This document shows positions 45,375 through 55,451 of a stretch of 64,000 nt of DNA, one piece after another (the stretch's first letter is position 1; the number at the start of each line of letters is the position of its first letter). This DNA is from Aerosticca soli (GTDB lineage: Bacteria; Pseudomonadota; Gammaproteobacteria; Xanthomonadales; Rhodanobacteraceae). The notes beneath the pieces were generated by a model. The model saw only the letters and a list, made by a program, of their open reading frames with translations. It was not told where the DNA came from and did not search any database. Where the stretch lies: the NCBI RefSeq assembly GCF_003967035.1, contig NZ_AP018560.1:1077001-1141000 (forward strand). Reading direction: 5' to 3'. Position numbers and translations under genes: made by a program.

Positions 45375-47636
45375 CTAGAACGAGAAATGGAAGTTCACGA
45401 TCGCCACCCGCCCCGGCGCCACCGAGGCGTAGTGCGCCGCGTAGGCCTTGTCGAAGTAGTAGCGGTTGGTGAGGTTCTGCACGTTGAGCTGTACGGTCAG
45501 GTCGGCGTTGACCACGTAGGCGGCCATCGCATCCACGCGCAGGTAGCCGGGCACGTACTTGGTGTTGGCGGTGTTGCCGTAGACGCGATCCATGGCGTAG
45601 AGGCCGCCGCCCAGACGCAGACGCGCAGTCAGTTGGTAATCGGTCCACACCGATGCGCTCTGCCGCGGCGTGTTGGGAAAGGCGTTGCCCTTGCTCGCCG
45701 CATCGCCAGGTCCGGGGTCGACGAGCTTGCTCTTCAAATACGTATAGCCGCCGAAGACGCCCCAGCGCTCGGTGAGCTGGCCGCTCAGCTCGAGCTCGAC
45801 GCCGTCCACCCGTTGCGTGCCGGCATTGACCTGCGGGCTGCCGCGGCCACCCAGCGCGACGCGGGCGTTGCGCTTTTCGGTGCGGAATACGGCGCTGCTC
45901 AGCATCAGCCCGGGGCGCAGCTCCCATTTCAGGCCAGTCTCCAGGTTGCGGCTGCTCTCGGGCTTGAGGTCGGCATTGGTGACGGCGATGCCGTCCGCGC
46001 CATCGCCCGCATCCACGCCCGGCGGATTGGACGATGTGCCGTAGGAAAGGTACAGGCTCCCCGCCGGCACCGGCTTGTAGACCAGCCCCGCCTGGTAGTT
46101 CCAGAAATCGGCGTCGTTGCGCAGATGCGTCTTCACCCCGGTCGCGCTGGTGAGCGCATCCGACACGGTGGCGAAATGATCGAAGCGCGCGCCCAGATTG
46201 GCCTGCCAGCGCGGACCGAACGTCAGTGTGTCGAAGACCCAGGCCGAGCGGGTCTGGGTGGCGATGGTGGCCGGATTGACGCCGCCCACGATCGCGCCGG
46301 TCCAGGGATCGCGCGGATCGGGATCGATGACCGGCGCGCACCAGTAGTGCGAGGGCGCGCCGATGCCGTAGCGTGGGCTGCAGGCGCCGTTGGCGATGTT
46401 GCCGGTGTGATAGGTGGCGCCCGGGGTGGTCGGCACGCCGATGTTGTAGTTGCTGCGATCGGTCGATTCGTGCGCCAGTTCCACGCCGGCGGCGAGACTG
46501 TGCTCGATCGGCCCGGTGGTGAAGACTCCGCTGAGGTCGGTCTGATTGGTGGCATTGCGGGTGACGCTTTGCCGGCTGTTGGCGCGGCGCCAGATGCCGC
46601 CGTTGACGATGAAGTTGCCGTTGCTGTCGTCCGGCTGCGTCCACAGGTAGTCGTCGGCGGCGCGGGCGTAGACCGAGAGGTTGCGAAGCTGCCAGCCGTT
46701 GCCGAAGTCGTGCTTGAGCTGCACGTCGCCGATATCGTCCTTGCGGCGCTGGAAGTCGCGCGAGAACAGGCCATAGAAGGTGTCGTGCGGCACGTGGATG
46801 GGTTTGCCCTCGCGCCAGGGCGCATTGTTCGGGTTGCCATACGGGATGCCGCTGTCGGGCAGGTCGTTGCTCTGCAGGTGGTAATAACTCAGGGTGAGGC
46901 TGGTGGCCGCATGCAGGCCGAAAGTGAGCGAGGGCGCCACGCCCCAGCGGCGCTGCACCGGACCGCCGCGATCGGGCACGTCGTTCTTGTGGCCGAGCAC
47001 GTTGAGCCTGAAAGCGGCGTCGTTCGGCAGGGTCTGGTTCCAGTCTGCGGTGGCGCGGCTGTAGGTGCTGGTGCCGAGCCCGAGGTCGGCGTCGAGGGTG
47101 TCGCGGTCGCGCGGAGTCTTGCTGACCAGGTTGATGCTGCCGCCGACCGCGCCGCGTCCGCTGTAGGCCGAACTCGGACCCTTGACCACCTCGATCTGCT
47201 CGACATCGAAGACTTCGCGCTGTTGCGAGCCGGAGCTGCGGACGCCATCGACGAACAGCGAGCTCTCCGTATCGAAGCCGCGGATGAACGGCCGGTCGCC
47301 GTTCGGGTTGCCGCCTTCGCCGGCACCGAAGGTGATGCCGGGCACGCTGCGCAGCGCATCGAGCAGCGAACTGGCCGCCGTCTCGCGGAGGATTTCCTGC
47401 GGAATCACGGTGACCGCGCGGGGCGTGTCCAGAAGCGGCGCGGTGAATTTCGGCGAGCTCGGCGCCAGCGTGGTCGCCTTGACCTCCAGGCCCTCCAGAC
47501 GCGTGGCCTGCTGCGGATCGGGCTCGGTGGCCGACTCGTCGTTGGCCGGGGCGGCGGGCGGCAGCAAGGCCAGCCCCAAGGCGGAGGCGAACAGACGCTT
47601 GGGCGCGGCAGGTCGCGCGATGACATAGGCGGTCAT
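45375..47636 (-). CDS. TonB-dependent siderophore receptor (Fiu/PiuA-like)
   Basis: Outer-membrane active transporter for ferric catechol-type ligands. ATG at 47636 gives 753 residues: a signal region, a possible TonB box in LEGLEVKAT, a plug domain at about 60-170 ([62 protein letters not shown] sequence) and a 22-strand barrel ending in NFHFSF with the C-terminal Phe. Fiu/PiuA assignment rests on family look and the following piuC gene. A Fur-box palindrome lies 92 bases before the start. Further in-frame codons upstream to 47717 are not used. Confidence 0.88.
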   Translation of the reverse strand: MTAYVIARPAAPKRLFASALGLALLPPAAPANDESATEPDPQQATRLEGLEVKATTLAPSSPKFTAPLLDTPRAVTVIPQEILRETAASSLLDALRSVPGITFGAGEGGNPNGDRPFIRGFDTESSLFVDGVRSSGSQQREVFDVEQIEVVKGPSSAYSGRGAVGGSINLVSKTPRDRDTLDADLGLGTSTYSRATADWNQTLPNDAAFRLNVLGHKNDVPDRGGPVQRRWGVAPSLTFGLHAATSLTLSYYHLQSNDLPDSGIPYGNPNNAPWREGKPIHVPHDTFYGLFSRDFQRRKDDIGDVQLKHDFGNGWQLRNLSVYARAADDYLWTQPDDSNGNFIVNGGIWRRANSRQSVTRNATNQTDLSGVFTTGPIEHSLAAGVELAHESTDRSNYNIGVPTTPGATYHTGNIANGACSPRYGIGAPSHYWCAPVIDPDPRDPWTGAIVGGVNPATIATQTRSAWVFDTLTFGPRWQANLGARFDHFATVSDALTSATGVKTHLRNDADFWNYQAGLVYKPVPAGSLYLSYGTSSNPPGVDAGDGADGIAVTNADLKPESSRNLETGLKWELRPGLMLSSAVFRTEKRNARVALGGRGSPQVNAGTQRVDGVELELSGQLTERWGVFGGYTYLKSKLVDPGPGDAASKGNAFPNTPRQSASVWTDYQLTARLRLGGGLYAMDRVYGNTANTKYVPGYLRVDAMAAYVVNADLTVQLNVQNLTNRYYFDKAYAAHYASVAPGRVAIVNFHFSF

Positions 47637-47727
47637 GCTTGGATTCCTGGCATCCAGCGGAGCGGAAAAGCGGTCGATCGCGGCACGTTGCGGCGTCGAT
47701 CCGGCGACGCCTCGCAATGTATTTCAA

Positions 47728-47754
47728 ATGATAGTTATTCGCAATAACTATCAT
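47728..47754 (-). promoter_or_regulatory. Fur box of the siderophore receptor-piuC operon
   Basis: A perfect 12-bp inverted repeat, ATGATAGTTATT-CGC-AATAACTATCAT, sits in an otherwise G+C-rich region and contains the GATA...TATC ends of the Fur consensus. It lies 92 bases upstream of the receptor ATG. Iron repression by Fur is inferred from the match and from the function of the operon. Confidence 0.82.
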
Positions 47755-47758
47755 GATC

Positions 47759-47788
47759 AAAAAAAGGCCCCGCGGGTCGCGCGGGGCC
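47759..47788 (-). terminator. Rho-independent terminator of the large TonB receptor gene
   Basis: On the minus strand a 9-bp stem GGCCCCGCG/CGCGGGGCC with a 5-base loop is followed by seven T, beginning 31 bases after the receptor stop and just before the Fur box of the next operon. Confidence 0.85.
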
Positions 47789-47819
47789 GTGATGTCGCAT
47801 CCAGGAACGGGCCGGCTTT

Positions 47820-50711
47820 TTAGAACTTGAGATCCGCCTGCACGTAAGCGAAACGGCTGGGCAGGTCGTAGGTGGCCGCGTCGTAGCCGTTCAGCGAACA
47901 GGACAGGCAGATCGGCGGCTTGCGGTCGAACAGGTTGTTGACGCCGGCGGTCAAGGTGAGATCGAGCTGGATCGGCAGCTTCCAGCTGGCGCGCACATCG
48001 TGATAGGTCGTCGCGCCGAGGTAGTGCGTGCCGTCGGGCCGGTTGGGTGCGATCTCGTCGGGATGGTTGCAGATCGGGAAGCCTGCCGCCGCCGCACAGT
48101 TCTCACGCAGCCGGCTGAAGTAACGCACCTTGTAGTCGACCGTCCAGGGACCGTGGTTCCAACCGATGTCGAGCATCGAGGTCAGACGGGGAATCGCGCT
48201 GTCGTTCACTTCGATGCCGACCGTGCGCGGTTCCTGGTTGCCATTGCTGTCCGTAGCCTTGTATTCGGCCACATAGGTGTTTTGCAGGTTGGCGGTGAAC
48301 TGGCCGATGTTGGTCTGCGGGCCGCGCCAATCGATACCGAAATCAAAGCCGTTGGTCTTGATGCGACCCAGGTTTTGCAGGGTATTGTTGAAGCCGTCGA
48401 TGTTGCCGGTGGCGTTGCGGTGGATGCCCGTGCAGAACGTGGAGTTCGGGTCGCCGCTGTCCACGCAGCGATCCAGTTGCGTTTGCGCATCGGGTGCCTG
48501 GATCGCCTTGTCCAGCTTGATCCGGTAATAGCCCAGGTTGAAATCGAGCTTGCTCGACCACGGCGTGTTCTCCGCCCAGCCCGGGCTGTACACCGCGCCC
48601 ACGGTCAAGTTGCGTGCGGTTTCCGGATCGAGCTTGCGGTTGCCGCCGGTGCGCACCGAGATCTGCGGGTTGGGTTGAGCGTAGTTGCCGGGTACGCCGA
48701 GCGCGGCGCACTTGCTGGCGAGCGCTGGGTTGGCCAGCGGTGACGAGCATGGATCCTGCAGGGTGGCGTCGAAACGCGCCGGTGCGCCGTACAGTTCGCC
48801 GATGGTCGGTGCACGGAAGCCCTGCGACCAGGTGCCGCGCAGGGTGAGGTCGTCGAAAACCTGCCAGCGCAGACCGACCTTGCCGTTGGTCGTGTTGCCG
48901 AAGGTGGAGTAATCCGAATAGCGCATCGCCGCCGACAGTTCGAGCGCCTTGACCGCGGTCAGATCCTTGAGCAGGGGCGCATCCAGTTCCACGTAATACT
49001 CGTTCACCGAGTAGTGGCCCGAGATGGGCAGCGAGGGCACGCCGTTGGATTCCCCGGCCACGACCACTGCATCTGGCTCATAGGAGCCGTCATAGCGGCG
49101 GTGTTCACCACCGGCGGCGAAAGACAACGGACCGGTGGGCAGGTCGAACAGTTCGCCGGAGATATTGGCCGTCCACAGCTTGATCTTGTTGTCGCTGCGA
49201 TCGTGCTCGCGATACAGGATGTAATTGAGCATCGCCGGCGTGATCGTGCCGGGGCCGCCGAAGACGTTGAGCGGTACGCAGCTATCCGTGCAGTTGGCTA
49301 CCGGCCCCAGCGCGCGCTGGATGTGGGCGATGTTGTAGGTACCGCGCACGTCCTGGGTGGCTTTGTTGTCGCCACTGGCGAAATTGACGTCCCAGTAGTA
49401 GTCGTGCTGGCCGACGCCGAAGCTGCCTTGCAGACCGGTGGCGAAATAGCTGGTGTCCACGTCCTGGCGGTAGATGCGCGGCCCGCCTTCGACCGGCCGG
49501 CGGCCGATCATCACCAGGTTGCCGGTGTTCGGATCGGCATTCAAGGAAAAGCCGAACGGGTTGTATGGATTGGTGGCATCCACGCCGACGGTGTCGGCCA
49601 GTCCTCCGGTGCCGGCCCCCGGCCCGAGGAAGATCGGCTCCGGTGCGGCCTGGTTGGTGGATTTGCGCGTGTTGTAGAGTCCGCGCACATACCAGGTCAC
49701 CTGATCGGTGATCTTGTAGCGGGTCTGGGCGAACACGGCGCTGCGCTCGCTCGGCGTGAGCAGCATGTTGTAAGGCGCGAAATCAAAGCGATCGGCCGTG
49801 GTGAATTTATGGAAATCGCCCGGATAGGCCGGCTTGCCGTTGAATGTGCCGTTCGGGGTGATGTTCATGTACTGACCGGTGAGCGGGTCCGTGAACATGA
49901 AGCGTCCTGTCGGCGTGGCCGAACTGCAGTTGGCCAGGCCGGTGCCCGGGACGCACTCGTCGCTTGAGCGTCCCCAGGCGGATGAACTGATCGAGTTCTG
50001 CTTGACGTAATTGAAGTCGACGAAGAATTCGTAGCGGTCACCCTGCCCGCCGAAGGACAGGTCGGCATTGTGGGTGGAGCCGCCGGCGAGATTGCCGTAG
50101 TCGCCGTAGTAGACGCTGGCCGCACCACCCTTCTGGGTGTGCTTGGTGATGATGTTCACCACCCCGGCGATCGCGTCCGAACCATAGAGCGCCGAGGCGC
50201 CGTCCTGCAGGATCTCGATGCGATCGATGATGCCGGTCGGGATGGTGTTGAGGTCCACCGCCGCCGATACGCCCGAGGCGGAACTCTCGTTCACCCAGCG
50301 GATGCCATCGACCAGGATCAGCACGCGTTTGGCGCCGAGATTGCGCAGGTCCAGCGTGGCCGAGCCCGAGCCCACGCCGCTGCCGTCGGGCGGAAAGCCG
50401 AAATTGCCGGCTGAGTTGAACTTGGTGTTGAGGCCAGCGCCGGAAGAGGTGAGTTGCTGCAGGATGTCGCCGATGCTGGTCAGACCGGATTTGCGGATAT
50501 CGTCCGAAGTGATGGTGAGGATGGGCACTTGCGTGGCCATGTCCGCACCCTTGATGCGCGAGCCGGTGACCTCCACCGCCTCGAGCTTGGTGGCCTGTTT
50601 GCTGTCGGTCGAGCTGTCGTTCTGCTGGGCTTGTACCGCCATGGGCAGCGCAACAAACGCACACGCCATGGCAACGGCCAGCAGACCGCGACGCGGTAAA
50701 GTTCGCTTCAT
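47820..50711 (-). CDS. Large TonB-dependent receptor, ligand unknown
   Basis: ATG at 50711 gives 963 residues with a signal peptide ending AVQA. A probable TonB box is in [14 protein letters not shown]. The plug at about residues 50-180 has [55 protein letters not shown] and [13 protein letters not shown]; the insertion of a Gly/Ser-rich loop after QQLTSSGAG is typical of the long receptors common in Xanthomonads and Sphingomonads. The barrel ends AYVQADLKF with terminal Phe. Peptide or carbohydrate ligands are more likely than siderophores, guessed from this subfamily and the neighbouring exported peptidase. It has its own promoter region of about 95 bases. Confidence 0.85.
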   Translation of the reverse strand: MKRTLPRRGLLAVAMACAFVALPMAVQAQQNDSSTDSKQATKLEAVEVTGSRIKGADMATQVPILTITSDDIRKSGLTSIGDILQQLTSSGAGLNTKFNSAGNFGFPPDGSGVGSGSATLDLRNLGAKRVLILVDGIRWVNESSASGVSAAVDLNTIPTGIIDRIEILQDGASALYGSDAIAGVVNIITKHTQKGGAASVYYGDYGNLAGGSTHNADLSFGGQGDRYEFFVDFNYVKQNSISSSAWGRSSDECVPGTGLANCSSATPTGRFMFTDPLTGQYMNITPNGTFNGKPAYPGDFHKFTTADRFDFAPYNMLLTPSERSAVFAQTRYKITDQVTWYVRGLYNTRKSTNQAAPEPIFLGPGAGTGGLADTVGVDATNPYNPFGFSLNADPNTGNLVMIGRRPVEGGPRIYRQDVDTSYFATGLQGSFGVGQHDYYWDVNFASGDNKATQDVRGTYNIAHIQRALGPVANCTDSCVPLNVFGGPGTITPAMLNYILYREHDRSDNKIKLWTANISGELFDLPTGPLSFAAGGEHRRYDGSYEPDAVVVAGESNGVPSLPISGHYSVNEYYVELDAPLLKDLTAVKALELSAAMRYSDYSTFGNTTNGKVGLRWQVFDDLTLRGTWSQGFRAPTIGELYGAPARFDATLQDPCSSPLANPALASKCAALGVPGNYAQPNPQISVRTGGNRKLDPETARNLTVGAVYSPGWAENTPWSSKLDFNLGYYRIKLDKAIQAPDAQTQLDRCVDSGDPNSTFCTGIHRNATGNIDGFNNTLQNLGRIKTNGFDFGIDWRGPQTNIGQFTANLQNTYVAEYKATDSNGNQEPRTVGIEVNDSAIPRLTSMLDIGWNHGPWTVDYKVRYFSRLRENCAAAAGFPICNHPDEIAPNRPDGTHYLGATTYHDVRASWKLPIQLDLTLTAGVNNLFDRKPPICLSCSLNGYDAATYDLPSRFAYVQADLKF

Positions 50712-50807
50712 GATCGATCCCCTTGTGTGTATGCCGCAGCGCCGCACGACGCCCGGCTTCACGAATGTAAAGGTTTCGTCATGAAGTTGCCATAGTTCGA
50801 GCACCCG

Positions 50808-50852
50808 AAAAAAAAGGTTCATCGCGCTTTCCCGGGGAAGATGCGATGAACC
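50808..50852 (-). terminator. Second of two tandem terminators before the large TonB receptor
   Basis: On the minus strand a 10-bp stem GGTTCATCGC/GCGATGAACC encloses a partly self-complementary 17-base loop and is followed by eight T. It lies two bases beyond the terminator at 50854. Either it backs up the peptidase terminator or, if transcription starts before it, it is an attenuator for the receptor; the former is simpler. Confidence 0.75.
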
Positions 50853-50853
50853 C

Positions 50854-50883
50854 AAAAAAAGCCCCACGTTGGCGGCGTGGGGC
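50854..50883 (-). terminator. Rho-independent terminator of the M13 peptidase gene
   Basis: On the minus strand an 8-bp stem GCCCCACG/CGTGGGGC with a 7-base loop is followed by seven T, 28 bases after the peptidase stop. Confidence 0.87.
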
Positions 50884-50911
50884 GGTGCCTATACGGCAAT
50901 CGAGGCCGGGA

Positions 50912-52993
50912 TTACCAGATCTTCACCTGCTTGTCGCCGGTGCGCACCATCGGGTCGCCGGGCTTGCACTGGAAGGCGTGGGCGAAGGCGTCCATGTTGG
51001 ACGGCGCGGCGATGGCGCGCAGTGGCGCGGGCGCGTGCGGGTCGGTGTTGAGCGAAAGGATGAGCTGCTTTTCGCGGATATTGGCCCGCCATACCCGCGC
51101 CCAGTTGAGGAAGAAGCGCTGGTCCTGGCTGTAGCCGTCGATGTGGGCGCCGGCCTCCTGCGGATTGCTCTTGAGCGCGGCCTGCAGGGCGTCGTAGGCG
51201 ACGTTGAGGCCGCCGAGATCGGCGATGTTTTCACCGAGCGTCAGCTTGCCGTTGACGTGCAGGTCGGGCCGGCTCTTGATGGGCGTGTACTCGTTGAACT
51301 GCTCCACCAGCTTGGCCGCACGGGCCTCGAACTTGGCGCGATCGGCCGGCGTCCACCAGTTGGTGTTGTTGCCGTCGCCGTCGAACTGACTGCCCTGGTC
51401 GTCGAAGCCGTGGGTGGCCTCGTGACCGATCACCGCGCCGATGCCGCCATAGTTGATCGCATCGTCGCCCGCCGCGTCGAAGAACGGCGGCTGCAGGATG
51501 GCGGCGGGGAAGTTGATGGTGTTTTCGGTCGGGCTGTAATAGGCGTTCACCGTCTGCGGGGTCATGCCCCATTCGAGGCGGTCGGTCGGCTTGCCGATCT
51601 TGGCGATGTCGTAGTGGTAGTCGAACTTGGTTGCCGCCTGGACGTCATCGAAATAATCGCCCGGCTTGATGGTGAGCCCGGACCAGTCGCGCCACTTGTC
51701 GGGATAGCCGATCTTGGGCAGGAAGGTCTCCCACTTGGCCAGTGCCTTGGCCTTGGTTTCATCGCTCATCCAGTCGAGGTTCTGGATGCGCGCCTTGAGC
51801 GCGTTGCGCACGTTGTCCACCAGCGTCTGCGCGCGCTGCTTGGCTTCGGGCTTGAAGGCAGTTTTCACGTAGAGCTGGCCGAGCGCCTCGCCCATGGTGC
51901 CGTTGACGGTGCTCAGCACACGCTTCCAGCGCGGTTTCTGTTCGGGCTGGCCGGCGAGCGTCTTGCCGTAGAACTCGAAGTGGTTGTCCTGGAATGGCTT
52001 GCTCAGCAACGGCGAGGCGCTGTCCACGGTGTGGAAGCGCAGGTAGGCCTGCCAGGTGGCGAGCGGGGCACGGGCCAGCTGCTGGTCGAAGGCGGCGAAG
52101 AACTTGGGCTGGGACAGCGAGAAACCCTTGTCGATGTTCACGCCCTGGGTGGCGAAGAAGCGTTTCCAGTCGAAGTGCGGGGTGATCCGGTTGGCCTCGT
52201 CCAGGCTCACGAAGTGGTACTGATTTTCCGGCTGGCGCAGCTCGACCGGCGCCAGCGACGCCTTGGCGAGCTCGGTCTCGAAGGCGACGATGGCGTCGGC
52301 CTGCCGCTTGGCGTCGGCCTCGCGCGTGCCGATCAGGGCGAGCGTCCTGGCGATGTGGGCGCGATAGGCTTCCAGCTCTTCCTTGTGCTTGGGATCGAGG
52401 TAGTAGTCGCGGGTCGGCAGCCCCAGCCCATCCTGGAAGGCGTAGCCGATCTGCATCTTGGCGTTCTTGAAGTCGGCGCTCGAGCCGAAGTTGAAGACGT
52501 AGCCGTCGCCCTCGTTGAAGCGCTGCATGATGAACTCGGCGATGTCGGCCGGGCTTTTCAGCGCGTCGATCTGCGCGAGCTGCGGCTTGATCGGCTGGTA
52601 GCTGGCCCGCTCGATCGCCGCCTCGTCCATGCCGGCGGCGTAGAGGTAGCCGATCTTCTGCTCGATGGAGCCGGCGGGCGCCGTGGCCGCGTGCCTGGCC
52701 GCTTCCTCGACGATCTGGTGCTGGGTGTTGAGGCTGGCTTCGGCCAGCTGGTCGAAGGCGCCCCAGCGCGTGCGGTCGGGCGGGATCGGGTTGGCCGCGA
52801 CCCATTTGGCATTGACGAAGCCGTTGAAATCCTGGCAGGGAGGGATCGTCGGGTCGAGTTCGCTGACGTCGAAGCTCTTGTGGGCCGTGGTTGCGTGCGG
52901 CGTCGAGGCGGCCGACGCGGTCGAAGGCGCGAAACCGGACGCGAGCGCGAGGCCCACGGCAAGAGCGAGCGGCTTGAATGGTGCGGTCATCAT
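50912..52993 (-). CDS. Exported M13-family zinc metallopeptidase (PepO/neprilysin type)
   Basis: A 693-residue peptidase for oligopeptides. The signal peptide (LALAVGLALASGFAPSTASA) implies periplasmic or outer location. The N-terminal M13 domain starts FDVSELDPTIPPCQDFNGFVN; the catalytic domain has IGHEATHGFDDQG (HExxH zinc site, near residue 525) and ENIADLGGLNVAYDAL with the third zinc ligand Glu, and later NMDAFAHAFQCKPGDPM. Two adjacent ATGs (52993, 52990) can start it. It stands alone, insulated from the TonB receptor gene by two terminators. Confidence 0.93.
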   Translation of the reverse strand: MMTAPFKPLALAVGLALASGFAPSTASAASTPHATTAHKSFDVSELDPTIPPCQDFNGFVNAKWVAANPIPPDRTRWGAFDQLAEASLNTQHQIVEEAARHAATAPAGSIEQKIGYLYAAGMDEAAIERASYQPIKPQLAQIDALKSPADIAEFIMQRFNEGDGYVFNFGSSADFKNAKMQIGYAFQDGLGLPTRDYYLDPKHKEELEAYRAHIARTLALIGTREADAKRQADAIVAFETELAKASLAPVELRQPENQYHFVSLDEANRITPHFDWKRFFATQGVNIDKGFSLSQPKFFAAFDQQLARAPLATWQAYLRFHTVDSASPLLSKPFQDNHFEFYGKTLAGQPEQKPRWKRVLSTVNGTMGEALGQLYVKTAFKPEAKQRAQTLVDNVRNALKARIQNLDWMSDETKAKALAKWETFLPKIGYPDKWRDWSGLTIKPGDYFDDVQAATKFDYHYDIAKIGKPTDRLEWGMTPQTVNAYYSPTENTINFPAAILQPPFFDAAGDDAINYGGIGAVIGHEATHGFDDQGSQFDGDGNNTNWWTPADRAKFEARAAKLVEQFNEYTPIKSRPDLHVNGKLTLGENIADLGGLNVAYDALQAALKSNPQEAGAHIDGYSQDQRFFLNWARVWRANIREKQLILSLNTDPHAPAPLRAIAAPSNMDAFAHAFQCKPGDPMVRTGDKQVKIW

Positions 52994-53133
52994 GCGTGTC
53001 CTTGGGATCTTGCAGGGTGATGGAGGCCCGCCGCGCGGCGCGCGGCATGGCGGATGTGACCTGCCAAGCTAGGACGCGCCACACGCCCGCAACAGTGTCG
53101 AAGGTCAGGGGCGGCCCCATCCTCCCTTGCGGC

Positions 53134-53550
53134 CTATGGTTGGACGCAATACTGCTGCAGCTGGCTTTCCGCCGCCGCCAGCTGCGCCTGGCGCTGCTTG
53201 TCGTCGAGCACCTGCTGGCGCTCGCCCTGCTGCATCACCACCGGCCCGCCGGCCTTCAGGGTGGCGATGTTGCTCTTGAGGGAAGCGCAGAGGCTGGCGC
53301 GGTTTTGCGGGGTGTCGGGGAGCGGCGCGGTGGATGCCGGTGCCGGCGGGGAGGGCGCCGGCATTGGCGCCGGCGAAGTCGCGGCCGGCGAGGCGGTGCC
53401 GGCGAGGTTCATCTGCTGGTAGCGCGTGCCTGGCGCCGGCGGGGTTTCGGAGTAGTGCACGGTGCCTTGCGCATCGGTCCACTTGTATACCTGCGTGGCG
53501 GCGAGCGGCGCACTCGAAAGGAGCAGGGCGAGACAGAGGACGTGGCGCAT
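53134..53550 (-). CDS. Exported DUF4124 protein
   Basis: ATG at 53550 gives 138 residues with a signal peptide ending LAA. The N-terminal DUF4124 motif is VYKWTDAQGTVHYSETPP, directly after cleavage; a Pro/Ala-rich linker follows and a helical C-terminal part (NRASLCASLKSNIATLK, then RQQVLDDKQRQAQLAAAE) ends it. DUF4124 proteins are common, small and uncharacterised in Gammaproteobacteria. It diverges from pssA across 101 bases. Confidence 0.78.
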   Translation of the reverse strand: MRHVLCLALLLSSAPLAATQVYKWTDAQGTVHYSETPPAPGTRYQQMNLAGTASPAATSPAPMPAPSPPAPASTAPLPDTPQNRASLCASLKSNIATLKAGGPVVMQQGERQQVLDDKQRQAQLAAAESQLQQYCVQP

Positions 53551-53651
53551 GCGGGCTCCGGGGCGAAGAAGGCCGCCCAGTGGTAGCACCGTTGCAGGGC
53601 CGGCTCAAGCACCATGGTTTACACTCGTTCGAGCCCGTCACGGAACGATCC

Positions 53652-54431
53652 ATGAGCGACCATCCCGTCCGCACGCCGCGCCATCGCGGCATCTATCTGC
53701 TGCCGAACCTGTTCACCACCGGCGCGATGTTCGCCGGCTACTACGCCATCCTGGCCAGCATCGACGGGCGTTTCACCGAGGCCGCCGTGGCGGTCTTCAT
53801 CGCCGCCCTGCTCGACGGCATGGATGGCCGCGTGGCGCGGCTCACCGGCACGCAGAGCGAGTTCGGCGTGCAGTACGACTCGCTCTCCGACCTGGTCAGT
53901 TTCGGGCTGGCGCCTTCGCTCGTGCTCTACGACTGGTCTCTGACCACGCTCAAGGCCTTCGGGCCACTCTGGGGCAAGGTGGGCTGGGCCTCGGCCTTTC
54001 TCTATGCCACCTGCGCCGCCTTGCGGCTGGCGCGCTTCAACACCCAGGTCGGGGTGGCCGACAAGCGCTATTTCCAGGGGCTGGCGAGTCCGGCCGCGGC
54101 GGCGGTGTGCATGTCCTTCGTGTGGACGATGGAGAAATTCGGCGTGCCGGGCGGCGAGCTGTGCTTCCTGACCCCGATCCTGGCGGTGGTGGTCGGTCTG
54201 CTGATGGTCAGCCGGTTCCGCTACTACAGCTTCAAGGCCCTGCCGATGGGGCAGGGCGAGCGGATCCCGTTCTGGTGGGTGGTGGTGCTGGTGCTGGTGC
54301 TGGTCTTGCTTTATCTCGACCCGCCCACGGTGCTGCTGACGGTCTTTTCGCTCTATCTCCTGTCCGGCCCGGTGGTGACCTTGTGGGGCATCGCCACGCG
54401 CCGGCGGGCACGGCGCGGCAGCTCGGCATGA
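53652..54431 (+). CDS. pssA: CDP-diacylglycerol-serine O-phosphatidyltransferase
   Basis: Makes phosphatidylserine, the substrate of Psd encoded at 4710-5591. ATG at 53652 gives 259 residues of the membrane-embedded type. The CDP-alcohol phosphotransferase motif is LLDGMDGRVARL, TGTQSEFG and VQYDSLSDLVSFG (pattern D-G-x2-A-R-x8-G-x3-D-x3-D), at about residues 57-85. About eight hydrophobic spans follow. This integral type is unlike the peripheral PssA of E. coli. Its stop overlaps the next start (ATGA). Confidence 0.9.
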   Translation: MSDHPVRTPRHRGIYLLPNLFTTGAMFAGYYAILASIDGRFTEAAVAVFIAALLDGMDGRVARLTGTQSEFGVQYDSLSDLVSFGLAPSLVLYDWSLTTLKAFGPLWGKVGWASAFLYATCAALRLARFNTQVGVADKRYFQGLASPAAAAVCMSFVWTMEKFGVPGGELCFLTPILAVVVGLLMVSRFRYYSFKALPMGQGERIPFWWVVVLVLVLVLLYLDPPTVLLTVFSLYLLSGPVVTLWGIATRRRARRGSSA

Positions 54432-54898
54432 ACGCGATACGTGGGGCTGTGCCGGTACGCCGGGGCCGGCATCTGCGGGCACTGGGGCTGGTGCCCTGGG
54501 TGCTGCGCGAGTCCAGGACGGCGGCGGTGGTCGACCAAGCGCCGCCGGCAACCGCAAGCCACGCCTGCGTGCTGGTCCTGCCGCAGGATGGCCAGCCGCG
54601 CGCGCAGGACGTGCTCGGCCGTGCGCTGCTCGCGGCCGGCGCGCCGTTCGCCCGCGCGCCGCGGCTCGTTCTGGCCGAGGGCCGCTTGGCTGAGCCGGTG
54701 CCGGTGGCGGCCGCCTATCTCGTGTTCGGCGAGCCGCAGGCCAGGGCGCTCGGCGAGCGACTGTCCGCCGAGACACTCGGCAAGGCGCGCATCGTCCTCG
54801 TCGATGCGCCTTCGACCCTGCTCGAGGCGCATGGCAAGCGCGCCCTGTGGACGGCGTTGCGACAGCTGCGCCGCGTCCTGACGCAAGACGCGGGCTGA
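54428..54898 (+). CDS. HolD-like protein, candidate DNA polymerase III psi subunit
   Basis: A 156-residue protein overlapping pssA by 4 bases (ATGA) and ending 5 bases before rimI. HLRALGLVPWVLRE near the N terminus resembles the start of E. coli HolD, the part that binds chi; YLVFGEPQARALGERL and KRALWTALRQLRRVL near the C terminus fit the core. In E. coli, holD lies directly before rimI, which supports the call. Psi proteins are weakly conserved, and no motif is decisive, so this is a context-supported guess. Confidence 0.5.
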   Translation: MNAIRGAVPVRRGRHLRALGLVPWVLRESRTAAVVDQAPPATASHACVLVLPQDGQPRAQDVLGRALLAAGAPFARAPRLVLAEGRLAEPVPVAAAYLVFGEPQARALGERLSAETLGKARIVLVDAPSTLLEAHGKRALWTALRQLRRVLTQDAG

Positions 54899-54903
54899 TT
54901 CCC

Positions 54904-55365
54904 ATGGTGGCGGCGCCGCGGCTCGAGGCGAGGGTGCGTCCGATGACGGCGGACGACCTGCCCGCGGTCGGCGCGCTGGAACGGGCCTCCTATGAATTTC
55001 CGTGGTCCGAAGGCGTCTTTGCCGATTGCCTCAAGGCCGGCCACGGCTGCTGGGTGCTGACGGTCGAAGATGCCGTCGCCGGTTACGGCATCCTGTCGAC
55101 GGGTGCGGGCGAGGCGCACATCCTCAACATCTGCATCGATCCGGCGCATCGCGGCCAAGGCTTGGGTCGCCTGTTGCTCGTGCATCTGCTGGCCGCCGCA
55201 CGCTCGCGGGGCGCCGAGCGGGTCTTTCTGGAGGTGCGTCCGTCCAATCCGGTGGCTCAGCAGCTCTACCGCAGCCTCGGTTTCGTCGAGATCGGCCGGC
55301 GGCCACGCTATTACCCGGCGCGCAACGGCCGCGAGGAGGCGATCGTCATGGCGCGCGGGTTGTAG
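54904..55365 (+). CDS. rimI: Ribosomal protein bS18 alanine N-acetyltransferase RimI
   Basis: Acetylates the N-terminal alanine of ribosomal protein S18. ATG at 54904 gives 153 residues. VRPMTADDLPAVGALERASY opens the fold, ILNICIDPAHRGQGLGRLLL is the acetyl-CoA loop (about residues 75-95), and FLEVRPSNPVAQQLYRSLGF and IGRRPRYYPA carry the RimI-typical Glu and Tyr. It is the last gene of the pssA set, and converges on valS with 86 bases between. Confidence 0.9.
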   Translation: MVAAPRLEARVRPMTADDLPAVGALERASYEFPWSEGVFADCLKAGHGCWVLTVEDAVAGYGILSTGAGEAHILNICIDPAHRGQGLGRLLLVHLLAAARSRGAERVFLEVRPSNPVAQQLYRSLGFVEIGRRPRYYPARNGREEAIVMARGL

Positions 55366-55451
55366 CGTCGGGGCGAGTGCCGTTTCGACGTGGCCAGTGC
55401 CGCGGTGTCGCATGACGCCGCGGCACTGGCGTGGCCCAGGCGCCGGTTTTT

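Noticed and set aside
45387..47747. A 786-codon open frame on the + strand
   Set aside because: Shadow of the TonB siderophore receptor; no signal peptide or domain.
50712..50807. Pho box before the large TonB receptor
   Set aside because: A TGGCAAC occurs, but the units at 11-base steps do not match the pattern seen before pstS and the porin gene.
50846..53020. A 724-codon open frame on the + strand
   Set aside because: Shadow of the M13 peptidase gene, which has the HExxH site and a signal peptide.
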